Notes: generated by a model from the letters alone, not told the origin. A stretch of DNA of 64,000 nt from JBMDXB01 sp048594975 (GCA_048594975.1 JBMDXQ010000024.1:1-64000), one strand, 5' to 3'; positions 45,432 through 53,641 are shown, numbered from the stretch's first letter. Numbers and translations are program-made.

Positions 45432-46172
45432 CGCGTCGAACTCGGCGAACAGCGGGAAGTGGTCCGACGCATCGGCGGTGTCGGGACCGTTGACGATCTC
45501 GCAGGCACGGAGGCGCGCGGCAAAGCCCCTCGGCACGAACGCATAATCGAGGCGCACGTGCGGACGCCAGGTCGGGAACGTGAAACCGATGCCCTCGGGA
45601 TGCAGCAGGCGGAAGCCGTCGAGATACCCGTCGTCGAGGACGATCTGGATGGTGCGCCAGCGGATCCGGCCGCCGCTCAACCACACCAGGGCGCGCAGCC
45701 GCCGGGGGAGGTGCCGGAGATCGAGGATCTCGCCGGGCGCGAGGGTGTTGAAGTCCCCGATGAGCACGTGCGGGCCGTGCTGGTGCCGGGCGATCGCCGC
45801 CAGCAGCGCGCGCAGCTCGTAGGCGCGCCGCCGCTCAGTCCAGGCGGAGTGCACGGCGCTCAGGTGCACGCCGAAGATGCGGCTCTCGGTGCCGAACGGG
45901 ACGATTTCCAGGAACGCGTGCCGCGAGACGCGTGGCCGGTACCACGCGTGGTGCGCCACCGGACGGCGGCTCATGAAGCCGAGCGACGCGCCCGGTGCGG
46001 CCCCCCACTGCAGCATGCCTGTCCGCTCCGCGATGGCCTGGATCGTCTCCGGCCGGGTGGCTTCCTGGAATACCACGACGTCCGGATCGCAGCGGCGGAT
46101 CACCGCGCTCAGCCGCTCCTCGCGGCCGGTGCCGCCCCGGCGGATGTTGTAGCTCAGGATTCTGAGGTGCAC
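45420..46172 (-). CDS. Endonuclease/exonuclease/phosphatase (EEP) family protein
   Basis: A 250-residue metal-dependent phosphoesterase. EEP motifs are present: ILSYNIRRGG near residue 5, VVFQEATRP near 35, HLSAVHSAWTERR near 103, LIGDFNTLAPGEIL near 137, WRPHVRLDYAFV near 203, and DASDHFPLFAEF at the end. Members cleave nucleic acids, sphingomyelin or inositol phosphates; the pattern does not identify the substrate. Its start overlaps the preceding nucleotidyltransferase-like gene by 19 bases. Confidence 0.88.
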   Translation of the reverse strand: MHLRILSYNIRRGGTGREERLSAVIRRCDPDVVVFQEATRPETIQAIAERTGMLQWGAAPGASLGFMSRRPVAHHAWYRPRVSRHAFLEIVPFGTESRIFGVHLSAVHSAWTERRRAYELRALLAAIARHQHGPHVLIGDFNTLAPGEILDLRHLPRRLRALVWLSGGRIRWRTIQIVLDDGYLDGFRLLHPEGIGFTFPTWRPHVRLDYAFVPRGFAARLRACEIVNGPDTADASDHFPLFAEFDASPH

Positions 46173-46657
46173 GCCGCGCCGTTCTTGTCGATCAACACCA
46201 GGTAGGGCTGCCCGATCAGATCGCCTCGAAACTGGATAACGATGTCGCGCGAGGCCTGGATGTTGACCGGCCGCCCGACCATCGCCACGAGCCTCTGGCG
46301 GAGCGGCACCAGGTCGGGCGCAATGTCCGGATCCTCGTCGCTCAGCGGCCGCGAGTGTACGCCCGGGACGAAGAAGCCGGTCAGTCTGAACAGACCGATG
46401 ACCGTGTCGCCGACGAGCGTCAGGTCGAGATCGCTCGTCCCCGGGCCGTCGGCGTCGAAGCGCGCGCCGTCGCGCCAGCGTTCGCCGGTGATGGCGCTGC
46501 CGCGCAGCACCACCGCCGTCTCCGGCGGAATCGCCTCCTTGATCACCTGGCAGAACTCCTCGAAGCGCCCGCGATCGCCACCGAAAACGAGCCGCACGAC
46601 GTTCTCGCGCTGCTGCTCGGCCGGCAGCTCATCAGGCGCCTGTTCCGGGTCGCCCAC
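46154..46657 (-). CDS. Nucleotidyltransferase-fold protein
   Basis: A 167-residue protein from the GTG at 46657, which has AGGAGG six bases upstream; a longer frame lacks such a site. Residues about 49-76 contain VVLRGSAITGERW and GTSDLDLTLVGD, i.e. the G-S and D-x-D residues of a minimal nucleotidyltransferase active site. The rest is predicted mixed alpha/beta. It overlaps the EEP gene by 19 bases, so the two proteins are coupled and may act on the same nucleotide or nucleic-acid substrate. I do not recognise a characterised homologue. Confidence 0.7.
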   Translation of the reverse strand: MGDPEQAPDELPAEQQRENVVRLVFGGDRGRFEEFCQVIKEAIPPETAVVLRGSAITGERWRDGARFDADGPGTSDLDLTLVGDTVIGLFRLTGFFVPGVHSRPLSDEDPDIAPDLVPLRQRLVAMVGRPVNIQASRDIVIQFRGDLIGQPYLVLIDKNGAACTSES

Positions 46658-47576
46658 GAGGTCCTCCTGCCGGTGCGCGTGCAACCAGCGGGCCCGCTGG
46701 CCGAAGAGGAAGATCGACGGGGAAGCCGCAACGTCCCTGCTGGGGACCGATGGCAACGGTAGAGGACTGCACTATCGATCCTGCACTATCGATCCCGGGT
46801 ACCAGCCGCCAGTGGCGACCGCGATAGCTCGAGCGTTGCTGGCGCCGCGATCGGATGCCAGGAGACATGGGAAACCGCTCTCGTGGTGAAGATTCGCATT
46901 CCCTACGCGATCCGACCCTCGCCACCAGTGAGGGTACGGATGAGGACGTGCCGGGACTGCTCGGGGGGATTCAGGACGCCGCGATGGTCTGACGATTCTG
47001 ACGATCCCGCCACCGGTCGTGCGCTATGAACACCGGGCACCGGGCGAGCTGCCTCGAGTGCATCCATCGGCGGGAGGAGATCCCGCACCTCGCTAAACGG
47101 GTTGGGCTGTGCCGCTCATATCGCACTCGACGACTGTGGTGTCGACCTCCCGGCGCGCTCAGCCCCGACAACCGCATATCGCGCCGATCGGCGAGAGGCG
47201 CCGAGAAAAGGCGCGGAATGCAGAAGTCAGGATCGCCACCGAGTGCACGAGGCGGCGCTGTTGTCCTGGCAGACGCCCAGAAACGAGGATCTTGATTCGT
47301 TCAGGCCTGATCGAGCGCTTCGATTCAGAGGAGATTGAGGTGCGCCGAACGGTGTCGCTGCCGCGGGCTCGACGCGCTCGCACAGGAGTGCGCGACCGCG
47401 ATAGTGAGCGAGCAGAACATCGCCGCCACGATGAGCGAGAATCTTCGTTGGCGGCCCGCCATCTCGTGAATCAGTCCCGAGCGGCGGGCGAGGAGCGCCT
47501 GCAGGCACCCTCGGCGGGCACTCGACGGTGTACCAACTTCCTTTTACGGCAACGAGCCGTGAAATCGCCCGGCGGT
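46658..47576. other. Gene-poor stretch upstream of the nucleotidyltransferase gene
   Basis: About 920 bases with no convincing gene in either strand. It contains a perfect two-copy 14-base repeat at 46767-46794. Open frames here are short, poor in hydrophobic order and lack start sites. One minus-strand frame from 47300 to 47560 reads as a possible drifted C-terminus of the neighbouring 305-residue protein, but this cannot be established. Confidence 0.5.
46767..46794. repeat. Two tandem copies of CTGCACTATCGATC (locus H)
   Basis: The 14-base sequence is repeated exactly at 46767-46780 and 46781-46794; 14 bases is two seven-base units, so it fits the periodicity of the other arrays. It lies about 110 bases upstream of the nucleotidyltransferase-like gene. 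Confidence 0.75.
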
Positions 47577-48494
47577 CTACCTCGCCCCGCGCCTCTGTCT
47601 TCGCAAGGTTCGGACACCTCGCGGCTGCACGGCTCGATCGCCCATGTCGATCGCCTTGATGCGTCGCATCGTGCTGGCGACGGCTCGCGTCGCGCGCGCA
47701 TCGTCGTCGTAGTACTTGAACCAGGGTAGTCCGGCGCGCGTGTAGTCGTCGGCCGAGATCGGCGAGGGCGGCGGCCTTTCGCCGGTGAGGGCGAGGAACG
47801 CGGCGCTGTTCACGATCTGGATGGTGATGTCGACGTAGTCGTGGGGATTCCACGTGTGCGCCGGATGTGGATCCGCGTACACCTGCTGCTCGATGCTGCC
47901 GCCGCCGCCCAGGCCCATCGCGCCGAACGGCACTTCGTGGAATATCGCGCCGGAGGTGAAACCGCGGGGCCGACGGTCGGGAAAGATGCCGGGTTTCGGC
48001 TCGTATACCCGCAGGCGTAGCGCCGCATCGCCACCGCCGCCGAGTTGCTCCTGAACCGTTTCGCCGCGTCCAAGTGGAGCAGCCACGAATTGCTGGACGT
48101 GCTCGGCGCGCGTCCTGAAACCGTCGAGCCAGGGCTGCGTCGGACAAACGAGGTAATTCTGCAGGCGACGGCGCAGCCCCGACGGGTAGAGTTCGCCCGT
48201 GAGTACGTTGACGCCGCCTGCCCAGATCTGCACCGCGTTCGGCTTCCACTCCGCAGCGTCGAAGCGAAGCCACATCGCCTCGTACTGGTAGCAGGGCACG
48301 ACGAAGTCGGCGTCGAGTTGCGCGGCCGCCGGACAGCGGCGTGCGAGATCATTCACGCGGTAGATCGGGAACGTGGAAAACCCCGGCGGAAGGGGATAGT
48401 CTCCTCCCTCCACCGGCACGCGCAGCGTTCGCACGAGCTCAACGGAGAACCGGCCCGCAGTCAGCCGATTGTCACGGCACGTGACCGTGCCCAT
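47577..48494 (-). CDS. Uncharacterised protein of the caspase-protease-nuclease operon
   Basis: A 305-residue protein with no family I can name; similar sequences are recalled from soil bacteria. The start ATG at 48494 (MGTVTCRDNRLTAGRFSVEL) is four bases past the stop of the upstream gene. Landmarks: LPPGFSTFPIYRVNDLARRC near residues 40-59, EAMWLRFDAAEWKPNAVQIW near 72-91, LVCPTQPWLDGF near 118, FVAAPLGRGETVQEQLGGGG near 136-155, and DDYTRAGLPWFKYYDDDARA near 250-269. The fold looks beta-rich and soluble, with no signal peptide or membrane segment. The last 25 residues are Arg-rich and may be frame-drifted. It could be a sensor, inhibitor or target for the enzymes encoded upstream. Confidence 0.7.
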   Translation of the reverse strand: MGTVTCRDNRLTAGRFSVELVRTLRVPVEGGDYPLPPGFSTFPIYRVNDLARRCPAAAQLDADFVVPCYQYEAMWLRFDAAEWKPNAVQIWAGGVNVLTGELYPSGLRRRLQNYLVCPTQPWLDGFRTRAEHVQQFVAAPLGRGETVQEQLGGGGDAALRLRVYEPKPGIFPDRRPRGFTSGAIFHEVPFGAMGLGGGGSIEQQVYADPHPAHTWNPHDYVDITIQIVNSAAFLALTGERPPPSPISADDYTRAGLPWFKYYDDDARATRAVASTMRRIKAIDMGDRAVQPRGVRTLRRQRRGAR

Positions 48495-48498
48495 TTGC

Positions 48499-51400
48499 CT
48501 ACAACACGACGTCGCCGAGCGTCGCGATCTCCCGAATCGCAAACGCTTCCTGATCCTTCAAGGGGTCGGCGTTCCGGAGCTTGCCGAAATTGAGCCTGGT
48601 TTGGGCCTCGATCTCGGCGATTGGCACCTGGTACGTGCGGAACTGGCCGAAGACGAATTCGATGTCGGTCAGTAGATCCGTCTGGCTGAGCATGTACCCG
48701 GTTGCGTGGAGCTTGCCCGTGCGGCCGTGTACCACGACGACAATCTTCCAGAAGCGTTGCGGCAGGAAGAACCCGCGGTACTCCGGGTCGTCGGCCGCGA
48801 AGACCGGTCCCGTGAACACGTTGACCAGCAGATCGTGCGCATCGGTGTTGCTGAGGATGTAGTCCTCGAGGTCGTTCCAGTTCCCCTGATTCAGCCGTGC
48901 GTGCTGGGGCGTGGCGTTGGTGAAGAAGAACGTGTCGTCGTTGGCGACCTCGGCCTTCGAACCCCACACCGGATCCAGGCGCCTCACCAGATGTCCGCGA
49001 TCGAGCTGGTTCCCTCTGTAGAGCTCCTCGCCCGCCTGCATCGACGCCGGGATGCGCGGATCGAGATACCACCTGTCCCGTCCGCGGCGGATGTTCTTCG
49101 AGTCGCGGCCGTCGATGTTGCATGCCGTCACGAAGGCGAACTTCCTCTTGGCGTTCATGACGATCGAGAAGTGCTGGTATCGCAGGACGCCGTCCGACTT
49201 CCCCTTTACTTTTGCTGCGCTCGAGGCGTTCGTCCCGAGCGACGGCAGCGGGACGCGAAGCGCCGGAGCGCTCCCGAGGAAGCGCTCGTCGTAGCCCTCG
49301 CGCCCCGACAGGTCGGGCGCACGCACTGCCTCGACTTCGGCGCGGGCGGGTGGCACCGCTACCTGCACCTTGAGCTTGCGCAGGAGTTTCTTCAGCTCCT
49401 GCGAATCGACGGCGAAGTTGTTTTCGCGGAAGCGCCCCGCGAAGTGAAGACCGACGGCCCGTCCGCTCTCGATCTCGATGACGACCGATCCCGAGTTACC
49501 GCCGAGCGTCGACGCGTCATGGCTCAGGAGAAAACCGCGCGGGTTGCCCGAAATGAGGCCGGGTGAAAGCCGCTTCACCTCGAACACGCGTCCGAAAATG
49601 TCCGCCACGGCCGCCGCGGGGTTGCGCGGGTCGTTCGCCGGGTAGCCAATGACCGCGACCGAGTGGCCCTTCTTGCTCCTGCCGTCCAAAAGCGGAATCG
49701 GGTCAGGCAAGCGGCCGTTCCTGCGAACCTTGACGAATGCGACGTCCGGGTTGGCGTCCCCCGGGTCCGCAATGAAGAGCACCTTCTCGATCTCGACTTC
49801 CGCTGACGCCGCCACGCGATGCTCCTCGCGGAAGTCGATCAGCGCCTTGATTGGACCGGACGGCCCGCGGTTGATCTGGAACCCGCTGCCCTTCTTCGAT
49901 GCAAAGATCGACGCCACGTGGCGGTTCGTGACCGCGACGTCCTCGGCGATCATCCACGCCGTTCCGACGTAGGGGAACGTGGGGTGGCCGCGCAGCTCCA
50001 GGCGGCCGACACTGCGAATGCAGGCGTCGAGCTTCGGACGATACGCGTTCAACAGCGTGCGCCAGTTCGCGGCCTCGGGCTGCTCGAACGTGTTGTTGCG
50101 GACGATCAGCGCGGGACGCAGGAACGCATCCGCGATAATAATCGCTTCGGCAGTGTCGACACCGGCCGAGACGACATCGACCCCGCCGCCGAGAAAGTCC
50201 GCCGCGAACTCGCTACCGGCCGGCGCCGCGCCCGCCGATCCAGCCAGTTCCTCACGCAGCTTTGCGTCGAGACCGGTCGCGTCGGAACGTGTACGTGAAG
50301 CCATCGTTCGTGTCCTCCTCTTTGGGGCTGGCGTGCGCGCTTGCTCCATCGGACCAGCCGGAGGCGTCGGCGTCGATTGCGACGCCCTCATCAAGCCAGC
50401 GATCGTTGCAGCAGGAAGTTGAAGACGGCGGGCTTGGTGCCGGATGTCGTCCGCCCATCGCGGCCCGGAGCGCGCGACGGCGGAGCGGAACCGTTCAATC
50501 TCCGCGGAGCTCCAGCCCTCGGCCTCGGGGGTGCGCCAGATCAGCCACGGGTCCTGCGCGGTGACCATCGTCGCGATCCGAGCCGCCAGCGAGCCACGCG
50601 GCACCAGCTCGGGTCGGTCGACCGCATGTTCCAGGATGATGTTCCAGCTCGCTCGCAGCATCGGCGGAACGTCGAAGACATGCGACGTGCGCATCCCCGC
50701 GGCCAGGGCGAGCGCTTCGACGTCCGGCTGCCCGTGGCCAAGGAGCCGTCGCAGGTTCCTGACAACCTCGGGCAGCAGCCGCAGGTGCGGGCGCTCGAGC
50801 AGGACGAGGTGGCCGCCGAGCACGCCGAGCATCGCATCCTTCGTCTTCCCGCGAAGGATGTGACGCAGAAGAGTCGGCGATGCGACCGGCCGCCGGTCGA
50901 TCAACGCGAGCTTGGCCGACTCGGTGAGCCGCTCGTCGAGATCGTGCGCGTCCCACCGATTCGACTTCGTGATGAACACGGCGGCACTGTCCAGGTCTGG
51001 GACCTTGCGCCCACCCGCCTCTTCTCGCTGCAGCAGGAACACCTGCGTGTGCCAGCCGCGAAGGGCAGGGACGGCCATCTCGAAGCGCTCGTCCGAATGC
51101 GTCTCGACCTGCAGGCGATACGTGCCGGGGTCGAGCGCGATCCCAGCGGCACCGCAGGGATCGCCCACTCGGCTCACCGTGGCCTTCGCCTCGATATCGA
51201 CGAGGACCCGGCCGTGCAGATCGCACAGTCTCAGCCCGGTAGCGGGGTGCGGCGTGCGCCGGCGACCTTTCGCCGTCCAGTCGCGCGCGAACACGTACAG
51301 CTTCGCGCCGCTGCCGATCTTCTCGTGCACCTTCGAGCTCTGCGCCGCGAGCGCCTCCTGGTGGTGCTCGTGCGATTGCGTCGTGTAGGCGAACGGTGCC

Positions 51401-51663
51401 GTCGCCGCGATCTCCAGCGGCAGCAGACGCAGCGTCACCGGATCCTTCTGCAGTGTGATGATGTGCTCGCGCGAGCTGCGGCCGACGCGAAGAATCAGCT
51501 TGTAGATGCCGGGCGGTTGCCGCGTGACGAGACTGCCGGTCGCCTGCGCGACGCGATGCAGGTTGGCGTTGATGAGGAAAAGCTCCGTCGTCGGCTCCTG
51601 GGCGATCGCCTGAAGCTCGATGCGCCTCGCCGCGGTATCGACGAGCACGTCAGAATCGGACAT
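48499..51663 (-). CDS. Fusion protein: unknown N-terminal half, trypsin-like protease, NUC1 nuclease
   Basis: A 1054-residue protein without signal peptide. Residues 1-215 contain two beta-sandwich-like segments with a PxGxYxLxV motif (near 50 and 178). Residues 240-425 are helical and unknown. Residues 425-460 form a Pro/Arg/Lys-rich linker (PAPKRRTRTMASRTRS). Residues 560-745 are a chymotrypsin-fold protease: His582 (TNRHVAS), Asp640 (NPDVAFVKV), Ser724 (GGNSGS). Residues 825-1040 are a NUC1-type DNA/RNA nonspecific endonuclease: DRGHLVRR with His891, TNATPQ near 915 and NQGNWNDLE near 925-933. It overlaps the caspase gene by 14 bases. An internal ATG at codon 454 with a strong ribosome-binding site could give a separate 601-residue product. 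Confidence 0.88.
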   Translation of the reverse strand: MSDSDVLVDTAARRIELQAIAQEPTTELFLINANLHRVAQATGSLVTRQPPGIYKLILRVGRSSREHIITLQKDPVTLRLLPLEIAATAPFAYTTQSHEHHQEALAAQSSKVHEKIGSGAKLYVFARDWTAKGRRRTPHPATGLRLCDLHGRVLVDIEAKATVSRVGDPCGAAGIALDPGTYRLQVETHSDERFEMAVPALRGWHTQVFLLQREEAGGRKVPDLDSAAVFITKSNRWDAHDLDERLTESAKLALIDRRPVASPTLLRHILRGKTKDAMLGVLGGHLVLLERPHLRLLPEVVRNLRRLLGHGQPDVEALALAAGMRTSHVFDVPPMLRASWNIILEHAVDRPELVPRGSLAARIATMVTAQDPWLIWRTPEAEGWSSAEIERFRSAVARSGPRWADDIRHQARRLQLPAATIAGLMRASQSTPTPPAGPMEQARTPAPKRRTRTMASRTRSDATGLDAKLREELAGSAGAAPAGSEFAADFLGGGVDVVSAGVDTAEAIIIADAFLRPALIVRNNTFEQPEAANWRTLLNAYRPKLDACIRSVGRLELRGHPTFPYVGTAWMIAEDVAVTNRHVASIFASKKGSGFQINRGPSGPIKALIDFREEHRVAASAEVEIEKVLFIADPGDANPDVAFVKVRRNGRLPDPIPLLDGRSKKGHSVAVIGYPANDPRNPAAAVADIFGRVFEVKRLSPGLISGNPRGFLLSHDASTLGGNSGSVVIEIESGRAVGLHFAGRFRENNFAVDSQELKKLLRKLKVQVAVPPARAEVEAVRAPDLSGREGYDERFLGSAPALRVPLPSLGTNASSAAKVKGKSDGVLRYQHFSIVMNAKRKFAFVTACNIDGRDSKNIRRGRDRWYLDPRIPASMQAGEELYRGNQLDRGHLVRRLDPVWGSKAEVANDDTFFFTNATPQHARLNQGNWNDLEDYILSNTDAHDLLVNVFTGPVFAADDPEYRGFFLPQRFWKIVVVVHGRTGKLHATGYMLSQTDLLTDIEFVFGQFRTYQVPIAEIEAQTRLNFGKLRNADPLKDQEAFAIREIATLGDVVL
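50304..50319 (-). promoter_or_regulatory. Internal Shine-Dalgarno and ATG within the fusion ORF
   Basis: On the minus strand AGGAGG (50319-50314) stands nine bases before an in-frame ATG (50304-50302), codon 454 of the long ORF. The following residues, MASRTRSDATGLDAKLREEL, look like a natural N-terminus ahead of the protease-nuclease part. The same bases encode Arg-Arg of the linker, so the site could also be chance. Confidence 0.55.
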
Positions 51664-52705
51664 GTTGCAGCGCCTTTGACGCCATCACCTCGAACTCCTT
51701 CATGGGCACGGTCCCACCGACGATCTCGACGCCGTACAGCCCTGTGGGTAGCGACACGTCGAGCGTACTGGACGCTGCCTGGTCGCTCCTGACGATGCGC
51801 AGGCCGCTGCGCCGGAGGTTCACGGTGCGCCCCTTCGAGCCGGCGGGCAGGTGGATGCGGACGGCGAAGGTCTTTGGCGTGGCCTTGGCGATGACGAAGT
51901 CAATCGTCTCGTTCTGCGATGGTTCGACGACAGGTCTCAGCTTGGACGCGGGGTCTTGCGGATCGGTGAAGCTCTCGACGCTGTTGTACAGGTACTGGCG
52001 CAGATCCGAAGTGGACACGTCGGTGCGATTCGGGTCCGTGAGCGCCGCCCCTCTGAGACCTTCGAGCAAGGCCCTCGTGAAGACACCGTGTACCTTTCCG
52101 TCGTCCATAACCCGTTCGCGCGCGCTTCTCCCCGACGTGGTCGCAAACGCGTAGAAGACCTTGCCTACATCCCTGTACTTCGGGTCCGGAGCGATCCTCA
52201 ACAGCGGCGCGCTGAGGGGTGTCTTTGGTACCGTCGGCCGACAGCAGTCCATGAACAGGAGGATTTCCTCGAAGCGCAGCCCTTTGTAGAAGAGGTTCGC
52301 CCATGCCTTGCCAGGCAGGTGGTGCAGCGCCTCCATCTGCGCGTTGGCGGTCAGCAGCGCCGTCTCCTCATCGGTCGGTTTGAACCCGTGGCCGCTTAGA
52401 AAGATGTACAGGCGCCGGCCGATCGTGAAACCTTTCTCCTTCGCGGCATTGGTCTTCGCCAGGCTTTCAAGGTCTTCGAAGAATTCGGTGATCTGCTCGA
52501 CCGTGGGCTTGGGCTTGGCGCTCCTCGCTGAGAGGATCATTCGCACCTGTCTCTTTCTCCTGATCCCGCCGCCGGTGGGCGAGGTCACCCAAGCGTAGAA
52601 ATCCTTCGCATCGCGCTCGGGGCCCTGGAGATCGCCGAACCGTTGGTCTCGATAATGCGACACCCCGACGATGAGCGCCCAGTCGCGCGCGCCTTGGTTA
52701 CTCAT
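51650..52705 (-). CDS. Caspase-family (C14) protease
   Basis: A 351-residue cysteine protease of the caspase/metacaspase/paracaspase clan. It starts MSNQGARDWALIVGVSHYRD, the usual first strand. The catalytic histidine is H106 in YIFLSGHGF and the nucleophile is C155 in LLFMDCCR (the Cys-Cys pair is common in metacaspases). No death-type prodomain is present. Residues about 275-345 form a beta-sandwich-like C-terminal domain with PTGLYGVEIVGG, similar in style to segments in the downstream fusion protein. Cytoplasmic: no signal or membrane helix. Substrate preference cannot be read; bacterial relatives often cut after Arg or Lys. Both ends overlap neighbouring genes (8 and 14 bases). Confidence 0.9.
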   Translation of the reverse strand: MSNQGARDWALIVGVSHYRDQRFGDLQGPERDAKDFYAWVTSPTGGGIRRKRQVRMILSARSAKPKPTVEQITEFFEDLESLAKTNAAKEKGFTIGRRLYIFLSGHGFKPTDEETALLTANAQMEALHHLPGKAWANLFYKGLRFEEILLFMDCCRPTVPKTPLSAPLLRIAPDPKYRDVGKVFYAFATTSGRSARERVMDDGKVHGVFTRALLEGLRGAALTDPNRTDVSTSDLRQYLYNSVESFTDPQDPASKLRPVVEPSQNETIDFVIAKATPKTFAVRIHLPAGSKGRTVNLRRSGLRIVRSDQAASSTLDVSLPTGLYGVEIVGGTVPMKEFEVMASKALQHVRF

Positions 52706-53387
52706 GGGGATACCAGTCTCGGATCGCGTTCTTGTCGAGGTCCGAGAGCGTCAGGCTCAACTTCGAGGACACGCCGTTCTTCGTCCACTCCTTCGGGAAG
52801 GGATAGAGCATGATCGAGTGCGAATCGAAGACCGTGAAATTCGTCTCCTTCTTCGTGAAGGCGCGAAAGACGTTCTCCTTGATGCGCTGCTCCGACCAGA
52901 AATGCGGCGGACCCGTGAGTGCCCGCTTGACACGATCGCGATCCCACTTGACACCGCCGGCAGGCGTGGCGTGCTCGTGCACGAGGCCGAGCGCGTGACC
53001 GAATTCGTGGAGCACCGTCCGGCGAAATTCCTCGGGGGTCTTCCCCGCGACGCCGAGGTTCATCGTCGGCCGTTTCGCGTCCGTGATCTTGAGACACGAC
53101 TTGCCGATAGCCGACCATGCGCCGCGATGTTTGAACGAGATGCGGATTGCACCTCCCGTCTTCTGGAAGGCAAGCTCCAGGTTCGCCATGTTCGGACCTA
53201 CCCACTCGCGCGCGATCTTCATTACCCGCCTGTGCAGATCGTTGCTGCCGTCGAGGAAGCTGATGGGGAGTGCCGAGCCCGACTCCCAACGCGCTTCGAT
53301 CAGCAGTCCGGCCTTATCAGCGCCGGGTGAGAGGACCGGTCCCTCGAGCCAGGCGAAACACCACGAGTTCTGGGCCGCGGGTGCCAT
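52698..53387 (-). CDS. Metzincin zinc protease (astacin/M12A-like)
   Basis: A 229-residue protease. The ATG at 53387 follows a TATAAT box by nine bases and no ribosome-binding site is evident; the open frame extends 31 codons further but with Arg-rich, poorly structured sequence. The zinc motif HEFGHALGLVHEH (H127, E128, H131, H137) and the Met-turn SIMLYPF (M193, Y195) identify the metzincin clan; the E after the third His suggests M12A-type. The N-terminal half has the strand pattern seen before the zinc site in astacins (SALPISFLDGSND). No signal peptide or propeptide is apparent, so it may be cytoplasmic. It heads the operon and overlaps the caspase gene by eight bases. Confidence 0.85.
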   Translation of the reverse strand: MAPAAQNSWCFAWLEGPVLSPGADKAGLLIEARWESGSALPISFLDGSNDLHRRVMKIAREWVGPNMANLELAFQKTGGAIRISFKHRGAWSAIGKSCLKITDAKRPTMNLGVAGKTPEEFRRTVLHEFGHALGLVHEHATPAGGVKWDRDRVKRALTGPPHFWSEQRIKENVFRAFTKKETNFTVFDSHSIMLYPFPKEWTKNGVSSKLSLTLSDLDKNAIRDWYPHE

Positions 53388-53396
53388 GCGGTGCGG

Positions 53397-53402
53397 ATTA
53401 TA
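53397..53402 (-). promoter_or_regulatory. Consensus -10 box of the caspase operon, probable leaderless start
   Basis: On the minus strand the sequence reads TATAAT exactly, ending nine bases before the ATG at 53387. Transcription would start within a base or two of the ATG, giving a leaderless mRNA; no Shine-Dalgarno is visible. No good -35 hexamer is found 16-18 bases upstream. Confidence 0.5.
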
Positions 53403-53613
53403 GGTTGAATCCGATCGGACGCGCGGCGAGTTTCGCGCCCTTGGTGGCCGACGCAACTTGACGTTCCTGGTGCCCCCCACGCCGAGGCGAATCTCACTCA
53501 GCGTGAGGGAGACGCGCTGGACGCGAACCGTCAGCCAAACGTGCTACCGAAGGCGCGGCAGGACGCAGCAAGCGGATCGGAACGGTATTGCTGGGCTACG
53601 GCGCATGAGGCAC

Positions 53614-53641
53614 TCAGGCAGACGTGGCCCCGTCTGCCTGA
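53614..53641. repeat. Perfect 11-bp hairpin
   Basis: TCAGGCAGACG (53614-53624) and CGTCTGCCTGA (53631-53641) flank a TGGCCC loop. It sits about 230 bases upstream of the operon start, between divergent genes, so it is unlikely to be a terminator. It could be an operator or one of the intergenic palindromes of this lineage. Confidence 0.65.

Noticed and set aside
47109..47729. Plus-strand 206-codon frame
   Set aside because: Arg-rich, no signal or motif, and antisense to the end of the 305-residue protein.
53388..53480. Upstream extension of the metzincin start
   Set aside because: The additional 31 codons are Arg-rich and lack a ribosome-binding site; the ATG at 53387 fits the -10 box better.
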